From: an uncultured Cetobacterium sp.
Lineage (GTDB): Bacteria; Fusobacteriota; Fusobacteriia; Fusobacteriales; Fusobacteriaceae
Assembly: GCF_945952365.1 (NCBI RefSeq)
Contig: NZ_CAMFHX010000008.1
Span: forward strand, 1 to 64,000
Length of the DNA stretch: 64,000 nucleotides
Direction: 5' to 3'
The translations under genes were made by a program, and so were the position numbers. How positions within the stretch are numbered: the first letter of the stretch is position 1; each line of letters begins with the position of its first letter. Below, piece after piece: positions 19,874 through 29,058 of the stretch. The notes beneath the pieces are model-generated. The model worked only from the letters and a program-made list of their open reading frames with translations, was not told the origin of the DNA and made no database searches.

Positions 19874-22039
19874 CTAAATCCCCTTTTTAGTAAGTCCTAC
19901 TCTTTCCCTCTCTCTATCAATATCTTTTATCTTAACTTTTATAATCTGCCCAACAGCAAGAACTTTGCTTGGATCATCTATAAATTTATCCGATATTTCA
20001 GAAATATGAAGTAAAGCATCGTTTTTTAAACCTATATCTATAAAGGCACCAAATTTAATAACATTTCTAACAGTTCCTTCTAATTCCATTCCTGGTTGAA
20101 GGTTATCTATATTTAAGATATCTGATTTTAAAATAGGTTTTTGAATACTATCTCTTGGGTCTCTTCTCTCTTTAATCAGAGCCTCAAAAATATCTTTTAC
20201 TGTTTCATGACCATACTCATTCTCTTTTGCAAATTTACCATAATCAAATCCTAATAAAATCTCTTTAGCTTTTGCTAAATCCTTTTCATATTCATCTAGT
20301 GATAAGCCCACACATTTTAATATCTGTTCAGCTATCTTATAAGACTCTGGATGGATTATCGTGTTGTCCAAAGGATTTTCCCCGTCAAGAATAACTAAGA
20401 ATCCCGCCATCTGCTCGTAAGCTTTAGCTCCCAATCCTTTAACTTTTAAAAGTTGTTTTCTATTCTTAAAGTTTCCATTATCCTTTCTATACTCAACTAT
20501 ACTTTTAGCAACACTCTTTTTTACTCCAGATACAAATGATAAAAGTGCCCAAGAAGCAGTATTTACATTTACCCCAACATTGTTTACAACAAGCTGAATA
20601 ATCTCTTCTAATGATAAATCTAATCTTTTTTGATTAACATCATGCTGATACATTCCTACTCCGATAGATTTAGGATCAATCTTAACCAGTTCAGCTAATG
20701 GATCTTGAATTCTTCTTCCTATAGATATAGCTCCTCTTACTGTTACATCTAAATCTGGAAACTCTTCAACTGCAATTTTTGAAGCTGAATATATAGAAGC
20801 TCCCGCTTCATTTCCAATTAAATATTTAACATCAGAGTCGATATTTTTAAGAACACCTGCAACAAAACTTTCTGTTTCTCTTGAGGCTGTTCCGTTTCCT
20901 ATAACAATTATATCGATATTATATCTTTTAATAAAATCCTTCATTTTTCTTTCAGCATCTTTTAGTTGATTCTCATGATGCATCGCTTTTACAAGATAGA
21001 ATACTGTATTTTCTCTAAAGAATCCATCCTTATCTATAATAGCTACTTTACATCCCGTTCTATACCCAGGATCTAAAGCTAATATATTTTTCTCATGTAG
21101 AGGTGGCTGCATTAAAAGGTTTTTTAAATTTTCTTTAAATACTAATATCGCTTCATCCTCTGCCTTTTCAGTTAATATATTTCTAACTTCTCTTTCAATA
21201 GAAGGTAAAATTAATCTATCAAGAGCATCTATTACAATCTCTTTATGAAGATTGTTTAACTCTTTATTTTTAAAATCTTTTAATAGGTATCTTTCAACAC
21301 TCTCTCTATCTTTCTCTTCAAAATTTAAAGATATTGTCAATATACCCTCATTTTCTCCTCTATTTAAAGCTAAAACTCTGTGAGATAAGGCCTTTGTTAC
21401 AGGTTCTGTATACTCATAATAATCTTTGTATATCTGTTTTACATCTAACTCTTCAGCTTTTTTAGTTTTTTTAGCAACTATAGAAGCTTTTTTTAACATG
21501 TCTTCTCTCAATCTCTCTCTGTACTCTAAAGTTTCAGATAAATTTTGAGCTACAATTAATTTTGCACCTTCAATAGCTTTTTCTACATTTTCAACCTCTT
21601 CTGTTATAAAAAGTTGACTCTCTTGTTCTAGTTCACTTAATGATTTCAATGTATAAAGCTTTTCAGATAAAGGCTCTAATCCTTGCTCTTTTGCTACGTC
21701 AGCTTTTGTTTTTCTTTTCTTCTTGTAAGGGAAATAAATATCCTCTACTGTTTGAAGCTTTTGTGCTGATATAATCTGTGATTTTATTTCATCAGTCAGC
21801 TTTCCTTGCTCATCAATTAATCTGATAACCTCTTCTTTTCTTACTTCTAAGTTTCTAAGATAAGTTATTGACTCAGATATTTTCAAAATGTTTGTTTCAT
21901 CTAAATTTCCAGTAACTTCTTTTCTATATCTTGCAATAAACGGAACCGTTGCTCCTTCATCTAAAAGTTTTACCGTATTAGTAACTTGCTCAACAGTCAA
22001 TCCTGTTTCTTTTGCAATTCTATTAAAGAGTGTATCCAT
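19874..22039 (-). CDS. tex: Tex family S1 RNA-binding protein
   Basis: 721 aa, full length. Order: N-terminal helical region with VPFIARYRKEVTGNLDE, the YqgF/RNase H-like domain starting at LALDPGYRTGCKVAIID with IVIGNGTASRETE, helix-hairpin-helix region (NTASWALLSFVSGVKKSVAKS and KVKGLGAKAYEQMAGF), and a C-terminal S1 domain (~645-718; QPGMELEGTVRNVIKFGAFIDIG starts it). A cytosolic nucleic-acid-binding factor linked to transcription and RNA handling. The kinase-like gene starts 4 bases downstream, so they share a transcript. Confidence 0.94.
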   Translation of the reverse strand: MDTLFNRIAKETGLTVEQVTNTVKLLDEGATVPFIARYRKEVTGNLDETNILKISESITYLRNLEVRKEEVIRLIDEQGKLTDEIKSQIISAQKLQTVEDIYFPYKKKRKTKADVAKEQGLEPLSEKLYTLKSLSELEQESQLFITEEVENVEKAIEGAKLIVAQNLSETLEYRERLREDMLKKASIVAKKTKKAEELDVKQIYKDYYEYTEPVTKALSHRVLALNRGENEGILTISLNFEEKDRESVERYLLKDFKNKELNNLHKEIVIDALDRLILPSIEREVRNILTEKAEDEAILVFKENLKNLLMQPPLHEKNILALDPGYRTGCKVAIIDKDGFFRENTVFYLVKAMHHENQLKDAERKMKDFIKRYNIDIIVIGNGTASRETESFVAGVLKNIDSDVKYLIGNEAGASIYSASKIAVEEFPDLDVTVRGAISIGRRIQDPLAELVKIDPKSIGVGMYQHDVNQKRLDLSLEEIIQLVVNNVGVNVNTASWALLSFVSGVKKSVAKSIVEYRKDNGNFKNRKQLLKVKGLGAKAYEQMAGFLVILDGENPLDNTIIHPESYKIAEQILKCVGLSLDEYEKDLAKAKEILLGFDYGKFAKENEYGHETVKDIFEALIKERRDPRDSIQKPILKSDILNIDNLQPGMELEGTVRNVIKFGAFIDIGLKNDALLHISEISDKFIDDPSKVLAVGQIIKVKIKDIDRERERVGLTKKGI

Positions 22040-22114
22040 TAATCCATCTCCTTTTCATAGTTGAATTTACCTTGTATTATACCATATTTTGATAATCAAT
22101 GTCTAACACAAACA

Positions 22115-22142
22115 GAAAAAAAAGGTGCCTTTTCAGGCACCT
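22115..22142 (-). terminator. Intrinsic terminator of the ylxM-ffh-rpsP operon
   Basis: Stem AGGTGCCT / AGGCACCT (22142-22135 with 22130-22123 on the minus strand), loop of four, followed by eight U residues, just after the rpsP stop. Confidence 0.9.
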
Positions 22143-22154
22143 AAATTTATGCAA

Positions 22155-22418
22155 TTAGTTTTTCTTTGCAGCTTCGAACTTTGCCCAAACACCAGATTTG
22201 TCTAATAAAGACTTAACTGTTCTTGTAGGTTGTGCTCCGTTCATAAGGAACTTTACGATCTCCTCTTCTTTAAGAGTTACTTTTCCTTCTTCTAATGGAT
22301 AGTAGTTTCCTAAGTAAGCTACTGCCTTTCCATCTCTTCTTGATAAAGCTTCCATTGCAGCTATTCTGTATACAGGTCTCTTTTTGCTTCCCATTCTAGT
22401 TAATCTTAATTTTAACAT
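22155..22418 (-). CDS. rpsP: 30S ribosomal protein S16
   Basis: 87 aa, normal length. Begins MLKLRLTRMGSKKRPVYRIA, the family signature, and contains LGNYYPL. Part of the 30S subunit. It is the last gene of the ylxM-ffh-rpsP operon, a widespread bacterial arrangement, and is followed by a strong terminator. rimM and trmD, often next in line, are not here. Confidence 0.98.
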   Translation of the reverse strand: MLKLRLTRMGSKKRPVYRIAAMEALSRRDGKAVAYLGNYYPLEEGKVTLKEEEIVKFLMNGAQPTRTVKSLLDKSGVWAKFEAAKKN

Positions 22419-22484
22419 CTAAAATCACTTCTCCTTCTTATATTTCTATTTTTTTTATTTTTGGTATTACTTCTACTTCTCTAT

Positions 22485-23828
22485 TTAAAATGGAAACTTC
22501 ATTCCACCTTTTCTTCCACCCATTCCAGGAAGTTGTGGGAACTTTCCAGTTGAGAACATCTTCATCATCTCTCTCATCTGTTCGAACTGCTTCAGTAATT
22601 TATTTACATCTGCTACATCCGTTCCACTACCCTTAGCTATTCTTTGCTTACGACTAGCTTTTAATATCTCTGGCTTTTTTCTTTCCTCTTTAGTCATCGA
22701 TTGAATAATGGCTTCAACTTTTTTCATCTCTTTTTCAGCTGGTGCTAAATCTCCGATTTGACCCATACCTGGTATCATCTTTAGAATACTACCTAGCGAT
22801 CCTAGCTTTTTAATATTTTGCAGTTGTTTTAAAAAATCATCTAAGTCAAACTTTTGAGTTCTGATTTTCTCTTCAAGAGATTTTGCATCCTCTTCTCCAA
22901 TAGCTTCTTGAGCTTTTTCAACTAAAGAAACCACATCTCCCATTCCTAAAATTCTTGATGCCAATCTTTCAGGATGGAACAGTTCTAAATCATCTATCTT
23001 CTCTCCAGTTCCAACAAATTTAATAGGCTTTCCAACTACTGATTTCACTGACAGCGCAGCTCCACCTCTTGTATCTCCATCAAACTTTGTAAGTACTACT
23101 CCATCAATGCTAAGTGCATTGTTAAATGATTGTGCAAGATTTACTGCATCTTGTCCTATCATTGCATCCACTACTAAAAGAATCTCTTGAGGTCTAACAA
23201 CTTTCTTAACCTCTTTTAACTCTTCCATCAGCTTCTCATCTATATGTAATCTACCAGCAGTATCTATTATTAAATACGTTGCTCCAGACTCTTTAGCTTT
23301 TTCTAATCCTCTTTCACAAATACCTACTGCATCGTTACTTCCAATTTCAAAGTAAACATCTGCTCCTATTTGTTGAGCTAAAACCTCTAATTGCTTCATA
23401 GCTGCAGGTCTATATATATCTGCTCCTATTAAGAAAGGTTTTTCGCCTTGTTTTTTTAAGTACTTCGCCAATTTACCTGCAAACGTTGTTTTACCTGCTC
23501 CTTGAAGACCAGCTAACATAACTACAGTTGGATTCTTAGCACTTTTTGTAAGTCTTGAGTTAGTTCCTCCTAAAAGTTCTATTAACTCATCGTTTACTAT
23601 TTTAATAAATTGTTGTCCAGGATTAATCCCTGTTAAAACTTCAGCTCCAACAGCTTTCTCTTGAATTTTTGCAACAAATTCTTTAACAACTTTGTAGTTT
23701 ACATCGGCCTCTAGTAAAGACATTCTAACTTCACGTAAAGCCTCTTTTATATTACTTTCGCTTAGTTTTCCATGACCTCTTACTTTTTTCATTATGTCTT
23801 GGAATCTATTTCCTAAATTTTCTAACAT
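22485..23828 (-). CDS. ffh: Signal recognition particle protein Ffh
   Basis: 447 aa from the chosen ATG. A GTG two codons upstream lies inside the SD sequence (AGGGGTGG) and is unlikely to be the start. N domain (~1-90), GTPase G domain with GLQGAGKTTFAGKL (G1), DTAGRLH (G3), TKFDGD (G4), and a methionine-rich M domain (~300-447) with GMGQIGDL and SMTKEERKKP for signal-sequence and SRP RNA binding. It targets nascent membrane proteins to FtsY. Follows ylxM by 12 bases. Confidence 0.97.
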   Translation of the reverse strand: MLENLGNRFQDIMKKVRGHGKLSESNIKEALREVRMSLLEADVNYKVVKEFVAKIQEKAVGAEVLTGINPGQQFIKIVNDELIELLGGTNSRLTKSAKNPTVVMLAGLQGAGKTTFAGKLAKYLKKQGEKPFLIGADIYRPAAMKQLEVLAQQIGADVYFEIGSNDAVGICERGLEKAKESGATYLIIDTAGRLHIDEKLMEELKEVKKVVRPQEILLVVDAMIGQDAVNLAQSFNNALSIDGVVLTKFDGDTRGGAALSVKSVVGKPIKFVGTGEKIDDLELFHPERLASRILGMGDVVSLVEKAQEAIGEEDAKSLEEKIRTQKFDLDDFLKQLQNIKKLGSLGSILKMIPGMGQIGDLAPAEKEMKKVEAIIQSMTKEERKKPEILKASRKQRIAKGSGTDVADVNKLLKQFEQMREMMKMFSTGKFPQLPGMGGRKGGMKFPF

Positions 23829-23839
23829 GGCCACCCCTA

Positions 23840-24151
23840 CTAAAAGTTTTTTTCGATTATTTCTTCTAGCTTTTCAAGTTTAAAATCTTTTTTCAACTCT
23901 TTTAGCTGTGATAGTAGTTCTAAATCTCTTTTATGAAACCCTATCTTCTCTTCATAATCTCTTAAAATTTTTATTCCTCTTCTTATGTTATCATAGACAG
24001 CTTGTCTAGTTACATTATACTTCTTTCCAATCTCACTAAGAGAAAGGTCTCCTTCGAAGTGCTCTAACAAATATTCTTTTTGTCTATCGCTTAAAAGTTC
24101 ACTATAATAGTCAAGCAGAATAGAGACTTCTAACATCTCATTCAATTCCAT
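23840..24151 (-). CDS. ylxM: YlxM-family helix-turn-helix protein
   Basis: 103 aa. Helical DNA-binding type protein with LLDYYSELLSDRQKEYL and the HTH GDLSLSEIGKKYNVTRQAVY, the signature of the UPF0122/YlxM family encoded next to ffh in many bacteria. Thought to modulate the SRP pathway; the exact role is not settled. The promoter at 24166-24194 gives it a very short leader. Position next to ffh supports the call. Confidence 0.92.
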   Translation of the reverse strand: MELNEMLEVSILLDYYSELLSDRQKEYLLEHFEGDLSLSEIGKKYNVTRQAVYDNIRRGIKILRDYEEKIGFHKRDLELLSQLKELKKDFKLEKLEEIIEKNF

Positions 24152-24165
24152 AATATCACCAACAT

Positions 24166-24194
24166 ATTATATCTATTCTTATATTTTTTGTCAA
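24166..24194 (-). promoter_or_regulatory. Sigma-70 promoter of ylxM-ffh-rpsP
   Basis: Near-consensus: TTGACA (24194-24189), 17-base spacer, TATAAT (24171-24166) on the minus strand. The start site should lie within about 10 bases of the ylxM ATG. Confidence 0.9.
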
Positions 24195-24240
24195 GCATTT
24201 TTTCTTTACAAAAGTTTAAGTTTTTTTACACTTCCCTCTA

Positions 24241-24249
24241 TGCTATAAT
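24241..24249 (+). promoter_or_regulatory. Extended -10 promoter of the folate operon
   Basis: TGCTATAAT (TG-N-TATAAT) on the plus strand, 33 bases before folE. No good -35 hexamer at the right spacing, which fits an extended -10 promoter. Confidence 0.6.
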
Positions 24250-24281
24250 TTAAGCAAATATAAAGTTTATGAGGTGATTTA

Positions 24282-24833
24282 ATGGTTTTAAAAAATCATA
24301 TTAAAAATATAATTTTAGATATAGATAATGGAAAAGGAGTTATCTCTGAAGAGGTTATTCAAAACACGCCTGAAAGAATAGAGCTCTTTTATAAAGAGAT
24401 TTTCTCAGGGCTTTCTATTAATCCGTATAATTTTTTAGAAAGAACATTTCCTGTAAAAAATAATGATTTAGTTATAGAAAAAGATATCACTTTCTACTCT
24501 ATGTGCGAGCATCACTTCCTTCCTTTTTTCGGAAAAATATCTGTGGGATATATTCCAAATGGAGAGATTGTAGGATTTGGAGATATTATAAAAGTTATCG
24601 AAGCCTATGCTAAGAGACCTCAACTTCAAGAAAGACTTTGTGAAGAGATTGCTGAAACAATCTATACAGGAATAAAATGTCAAGGTGTTTATGTTTTTAT
24701 AGAAGCAGAGCATACTTGTATGACTATGAGAGGTGTAAAAGCTTTAGGAGCTAAGGCAATCACCACTTCATCTAAAGGAGTTTTTAATGAAAACAACAAT
24801 CTTAAAAACGAATTTCTTAATCTAATAAAATAA
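24282..24833 (+). CDS. folE: GTP cyclohydrolase I
   Basis: 183 aa. First step of folate synthesis: GTP to 7,8-dihydroneopterin triphosphate plus formate. Zinc ligands are visible in MCEHHFLPFFGK and AEHTCMTMRGV; other signatures are VGYIPNGEIVGFGDI and YAKRPQLQERL. RBS GAGGTGATTTA. First gene of folE-folBK-folP with gaps of about 10 bases. Confidence 0.97.
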   Translation: MVLKNHIKNIILDIDNGKGVISEEVIQNTPERIELFYKEIFSGLSINPYNFLERTFPVKNNDLVIEKDITFYSMCEHHFLPFFGKISVGYIPNGEIVGFGDIIKVIEAYAKRPQLQERLCEEIAETIYTGIKCQGVYVFIEAEHTCMTMRGVKALGAKAITTSSKGVFNENNNLKNEFLNLIK

Positions 24834-24845
24834 CAGGAGTGAAGT

Positions 24846-25667
24846 ATGGATAAAATACATATTGAAAATTTAGAATTTATAGGTAATCACGGCGTTTTTC
24901 CCGAAGAAAAATTTCTTCAACAAAAATTCATAGTTTCTGTTCAAATGGAAACTTGCACTAGAAAAGCTGGAGTAGGTGACGATTTAAACTATTCTACTCA
25001 CTACGGTTTTGTTTCAGAGGATATTGAAAGAGTATTTTTTTCTAAATCTTTTGATCTGATTGAAGCTCTTGCTGAAGCAATTGCAAAGGAGATTTTAGTA
25101 AAATACAACTTAATCAAAACTGTTAAAGTAACTGTCAAAAAGCCTTGGGCACCTATAAAAAAACATTTTGATTTTGTTGCAGTAGAGATAACTCGTTCTA
25201 GAAATAAAGCTTACCTTTCAATTGGAACAAACATAGGTAACTTAAAAGAAAATTTAGAAAATGCTATAGAGCTAATCAATAAATTAGAGCATACATCTGT
25301 TACTAAAGTAAGCTCTCTTTTAGAAACAGAACCTTTTGGAGATGTTATTCAGGATAACTTTTTAAACGCTTGTTTAGAAGTTCAAACTCTATTTACACCA
25401 CAAGAACTTTTAAAAGCATTATTAAATATAGAATTGGAATTAGGTAGAGTCAGAGAAATTAAGTGGGGGCCTAGAGTTATCGATTTAGATATCTTACTTT
25501 TCAATGATATGGTTATACAAGATGAAAATTTAGCTATCCCTCATCCTTGGATGTGTGAACGTTCTTTTGTTTTGGATCCTTTATCTGAAATTGCACCTAA
25601 TGTCATCCACCCTTTAGAAAGAAAATATATATCAACACTTAAAAGAGATTTAGATAAATCTAAATAG
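24846..25667 (+). CDS. folBK: Bifunctional dihydroneopterin aldolase / HPPK (FolB-FolK fusion)
   Basis: 273 aa, two enzymes in one chain. Residues ~1-118 are FolB (dihydroneopterin to 6-hydroxymethyl-dihydropterin): IENLEFIGNHGVFPEE with the substrate-binding Glu, and KKPWAPIK with the catalytic Lys at ~100. Residues ~120-273 are FolK (pyrophosphate transfer from ATP): AYLSIGTNIGNLKENL, WGPRVIDLDILLFND and IPHPWMCERSFVLDPL. The domains are joined by only a few residues and carry out consecutive steps. Sits between folE and folP. Confidence 0.95.
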   Translation: MDKIHIENLEFIGNHGVFPEEKFLQQKFIVSVQMETCTRKAGVGDDLNYSTHYGFVSEDIERVFFSKSFDLIEALAEAIAKEILVKYNLIKTVKVTVKKPWAPIKKHFDFVAVEITRSRNKAYLSIGTNIGNLKENLENAIELINKLEHTSVTKVSSLLETEPFGDVIQDNFLNACLEVQTLFTPQELLKALLNIELELGRVREIKWGPRVIDLDILLFNDMVIQDENLAIPHPWMCERSFVLDPLSEIAPNVIHPLERKYISTLKRDLDKSK

Positions 25668-25676
25668 GAGGATTTT

Positions 25677-26507
25677 ATGAAATTTTCATCATTAGGTAAA
25701 ACTTTTTCTTTAGAAAATAAAACATTAATTATGGGTATTTTAAATGTAACTCCCGATTCATTCTCAGATGGCGGAAAGTTTGATTCTATCAACACAGCAT
25801 TCGAGCAAGCTAAAAAACTAATAGCTGATGGTGCTGATATAATAGACATTGGTGGACAATCAACAAGACCAGGCCACATCGAAGTTGATTCTGAAACTGA
25901 AATCAGCAGAATAGTCCCTATCATTGAAAAGATTTCAAAAGAACTTGATTGTATTATCTCAATTGATACTTATAGGCACGAAGTTGCGGAAGCTGCTATT
26001 AAAGCTGGAGCTCATATAATAAATGACGTTTGGGGCTTACAAAAAGATAACGGAGAGATGGCAAAAGTTGCTGCAAAATATAATTGTGTTGTAGTTGCTA
26101 TGCACAACCAAGATTCAAAAATTTACGAGAGTGATATAATACTTTCTATGAAAAGATTTTTTGCAAAAACCTTTAAAATTGCAGAGGAAAATGGCTTAGA
26201 TAGAAATAAAATTATTATTGATCCTGGAATTGGTTTTGGAAAAGGTTACAACGAAAATATTATTGTATTAAATCGACTAGACGAAATCTCTTTTATTGCT
26301 CCGATTTTATTAGGTGTTTCTAAAAAAGGATTTATTGGAAAAGATTTAAATCTCTCTCCTGATGAAAGAGTTGAAGGAACAATAGCAGTCAATACACTTG
26401 GGATTACCAAAGGAGCTAAAATCATTAGAGTTCACAATGTTTTGGAGCATCATAAAGCTTTGTCTATCCTTGATAAAATTATCTATCCAAATAATTTTAT
26501 CAATTAA
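25677..26507 (+). CDS. folP: Dihydropteroate synthase
   Basis: 276 aa. Condenses hydroxymethyl-dihydropterin pyrophosphate with p-aminobenzoate. Signatures: MGILNVTPDSFSDGG (pterin site), DIGGQSTRPGH, SIDTYRHEVAEAA and IIDPGIGFGKGYNEN. Third gene of the folate operon, followed by a terminator. A target of sulfonamides as a family; no resistance claim is made. Confidence 0.97.
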   Translation: MKFSSLGKTFSLENKTLIMGILNVTPDSFSDGGKFDSINTAFEQAKKLIADGADIIDIGGQSTRPGHIEVDSETEISRIVPIIEKISKELDCIISIDTYRHEVAEAAIKAGAHIINDVWGLQKDNGEMAKVAAKYNCVVVAMHNQDSKIYESDIILSMKRFFAKTFKIAEENGLDRNKIIIDPGIGFGKGYNENIIVLNRLDEISFIAPILLGVSKKGFIGKDLNLSPDERVEGTIAVNTLGITKGAKIIRVHNVLEHHKALSILDKIIYPNNFIN

Positions 26508-26534
26508 AAATGGGAGATTTTTCCTCCCATTTTT
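26506..26534. terminator. Bidirectional terminator between folP and the nucleoside kinase
   Basis: Stem AAAAATGGGAG / CTCCCATTTTT (26506-26516 with 26524-26534), A/T tails on both sides, between convergent genes. Confidence 0.88.
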
Positions 26535-26548
26535 ACTCTCATTCTTTA

Positions 26549-28018
26549 TCAATAATTATAAAAATAACTTCCTCCTATAAACTCCTTCAATATAGATTCA
26601 TCAGGAACATATCTCTCAGAGATAGTTGTAAAATAACTCAACATTCTAAGAAGCCTTCTCGCTTCCTCATAATGAGGACTCGATATTTTTATTTTAATTA
26701 ACTCCCTTTCAACAGCAGGCTTTAAAACTCCTATCTCATATGCTAAACTTGTATCAAATATCACATCTGCATTCTCTTGATATGGAAATATATTTTTACT
26801 CTCTCCTTTACGAACTCTATCCCACATCTCTAAAGTTTCCTCTGCATCAAAGTTTCTCGAAATACTATCTCTAACAATTCTTCTCATTTTTCTAACAACA
26901 CTTGTTTTTATTCTATTGTGTGAATCTATATTTAATTGAGTTAAACAACTTATATATATTTTAAAAATATGATTTTGAGCTATTCCTTCAATTAAACTAT
27001 CATTTAAGCCATGTATCCCCTCTAAAATAATCATATTCTCCTTAGATAGTTTTACAATCTCCCCTTCCGCCTTTCTCTTTCCACTACTAAAATCGTATTT
27101 AGGAATCTCTACTTCTCTACCCAACATTAAATCTTTCAAATTTCTATTCAACAACTCTATATCTAATGATTTTATTGTCTCAAAATCTTTTTTCCCATTT
27201 TCATCAATTGGAATGAAATCTCTATCCACATAATAGTCATCTAGAGATATCATAAGTGGCTTAACTTCACAAGCCATAAGATGTAACTTCAATCTATTAC
27301 TAAAAGTAGTTTTTCCTGAAGAGCTCGGACCTGCGATTGTGATAACTTTTATATCTCGCTCTTCTAATATTCTTTGAGCAATTTTTGTAATCTTGGTATC
27401 ATGCAAAGTTTCATTCACTCTAATCAAACCTACTATATCTCCCTCTAAATTTATTCGATTTAAACTTCCAACACACGAAACCTCCATTATATCATTCCAC
27501 TTAGAACTCTCTTTATATACTTTAGCAAGTTTTCTATCATCAATCATTGGTGGTATTTGTATAATTCCATTTATCTCTTTTGGAGTTTTAAATATAAATC
27601 CTTCATCATATGAATATAGTTCAAATAAATCTACATAATATGTATTATCATACAGCTCTTCTATAAAGTAACTTTTATATCCATCCAATTCGTACATAAA
27701 AAACGAAATTATCCCAGTTGTTTCTAACAACTCTCTTAAATCTGATCGTACATTTTCTAAGTTTTTTTTATTTATATATTCTGAAGTAAAGTGTGATTTT
27801 TTTATCTCTTTCCCTTCTAATACAATCTCATTCATTCTATCTTCAATTTTTTTTAATTTCTCCTCTGAAACATGCTCTTTTCCATTAATAGTTATATATA
27901 CTCCATTATTTAAAGAGTTTCTAAAAGTTAATTCATCTTCAGGATAAATATCATTTATAGCTTTTAACAACACCAGTTTAGACGTTAAATGGTACTTTCT
28001 ACTTTCAAATCTCTGCAT
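26549..28018 (-). CDS. Uridine-kinase-like nucleoside kinase
   Basis: 489 aa. An N-terminal half (~1-190) resembling the TGS/second additional domain of threonyl-tRNA synthetase, then a phosphoribulokinase/uridine kinase domain: P-loop GPSSSGKTTFSNRL, MISLDDYYVDRD, the substrate-loop region EIPKYDFSSGKRK, and ILEGIHGLND. This two-part layout is known from nucleoside kinases of clostridia, Thermotoga and fusobacteria. Probably phosphorylates a pyrimidine nucleoside in salvage; the exact substrate cannot be read from sequence. Monocistronic, with RBS AAGGAGGGAGTT. Confidence 0.85.
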   Translation of the reverse strand: MQRFESRKYHLTSKLVLLKAINDIYPEDELTFRNSLNNGVYITINGKEHVSEEKLKKIEDRMNEIVLEGKEIKKSHFTSEYINKKNLENVRSDLRELLETTGIISFFMYELDGYKSYFIEELYDNTYYVDLFELYSYDEGFIFKTPKEINGIIQIPPMIDDRKLAKVYKESSKWNDIMEVSCVGSLNRINLEGDIVGLIRVNETLHDTKITKIAQRILEERDIKVITIAGPSSSGKTTFSNRLKLHLMACEVKPLMISLDDYYVDRDFIPIDENGKKDFETIKSLDIELLNRNLKDLMLGREVEIPKYDFSSGKRKAEGEIVKLSKENMIILEGIHGLNDSLIEGIAQNHIFKIYISCLTQLNIDSHNRIKTSVVRKMRRIVRDSISRNFDAEETLEMWDRVRKGESKNIFPYQENADVIFDTSLAYEIGVLKPAVERELIKIKISSPHYEEARRLLRMLSYFTTISERYVPDESILKEFIGGSYFYNY

Positions 28019-28039
28019 AACTCCCTCCTTCTAACCCTA

Positions 28040-28088
28040 TTAAAATAAAAATAACTCTAAATTAGTATTTAACTAAATCTAGAGTTAT
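28040..28088 (-). terminator. Intrinsic terminator of the dpp operon
   Basis: Outer stem ATAACTCTA / TAGAGTTAT (28088-28080 with 28059-28051) with an inner stem TAGT/ACTA, followed on the minus strand by TTTTTATTTTAA. Confidence 0.8.
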
Positions 28089-28101
28089 CCTTTTTATATT
28101 T

Positions 28102-29058
28102 TTAATTTTTTTCAATCAAATGACAAGCATAGAAATGCCCTGGTGAAATCTCTCTTAACATTGGTGTTGAGTTTCCACACTCTGGAACAGCCATAGGACA
28201 TCTTTTTCTAAATCTACACCCTACACCTGGATTAATTGGTGATGTTATCTCCCCTTTCAATCTTTCTCTATTCATCTTATGTTTTAAACTTGGAACAGGT
28301 ATTGCTGACAGTAAAGCTTTTGTATATGGATGTACTGGATTTTTAAATAGCTCCTTAGCTGGTGCTTTTTCCACTAGCTCTCCTAGATACATTACAGCTA
28401 TATCATCCGAGAAATGTTTTACAACTGATAAATCATGAGTTATAAACATATATGTAAGCCCAAACTCCTCTTGTAAATCCTTCATCAAGTTTAATACTTG
28501 AGCTTGGATAGACACATCTAGAGCTGAAACAGGTTCATCACAAACTATAAATTTTGGATTTAAAGCTAGTGCTCTCGCTATTCCTATTCTCTGTCTTCTC
28601 CCTCCATCCAATTCATGAGGGTAAGTATTTGTCAATCTTTCACTTAAACCTACCGTTTCCATAAGTTCAGATACTTTCTCTTGTAACTCTTTTTTACTTT
28701 TACATTTTTTATGTATTATTAGTGGCTCAGCTATTATTTCACTTACAGTCATTCTTGGATTTAACGAAGCATATGGGTCTTGGAAGATTATTTGCATCTC
28801 TTCTCTTAGCTTTACCATTTGTTCTTTTCCATACTCTCTTATATTTTTACCTTCAAATAGAATCTCTCCATCTGTAGCTTCAAGTAATCTCAATACAACT
28901 CTTCCTGTAGTTGACTTTCCACATCCAGACTCTCCAACAACTCCTAAAGTTTTTCCTCTTTCGATAGAAAATGTCACTCCATCAACAGCATGAAGTAAAC
29001 CCTTTGGTGTATTAAAATATTTTTTTAGATTTTTTACCTCTAGTATTTTATCTGCCAT
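28102..29058 (-). CDS. dppF: Oligo/dipeptide ABC transporter ATP-binding protein (DppF/OppF)
   Basis: 318 aa from the ATG at 29058, which has a GGGGGAAGAA RBS; a start 9 codons upstream lacks one. Walker A GESGCGKSTTG, Q-loop FQDPYASLNP, Walker B KFIVCDEPVSALD, H-loop ITHDL. The signature loop reads ELDGGRRQRIGIARAL, with D in place of the usual S of LSGGQ. The C-terminal oligopeptide-type tail has GVGCRFRKRCPMAVPECG cysteines. Overlaps the end of dppD by 11 bases. Pairs with DppD to power the DppBC channel at the inner membrane. Confidence 0.94.
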   Translation of the reverse strand: MADKILEVKNLKKYFNTPKGLLHAVDGVTFSIERGKTLGVVGESGCGKSTTGRVVLRLLEATDGEILFEGKNIREYGKEQMVKLREEMQIIFQDPYASLNPRMTVSEIIAEPLIIHKKCKSKKELQEKVSELMETVGLSERLTNTYPHELDGGRRQRIGIARALALNPKFIVCDEPVSALDVSIQAQVLNLMKDLQEEFGLTYMFITHDLSVVKHFSDDIAVMYLGELVEKAPAKELFKNPVHPYTKALLSAIPVPSLKHKMNRERLKGEITSPINPGVGCRFRKRCPMAVPECGNSTPMLREISPGHFYACHLIEKN

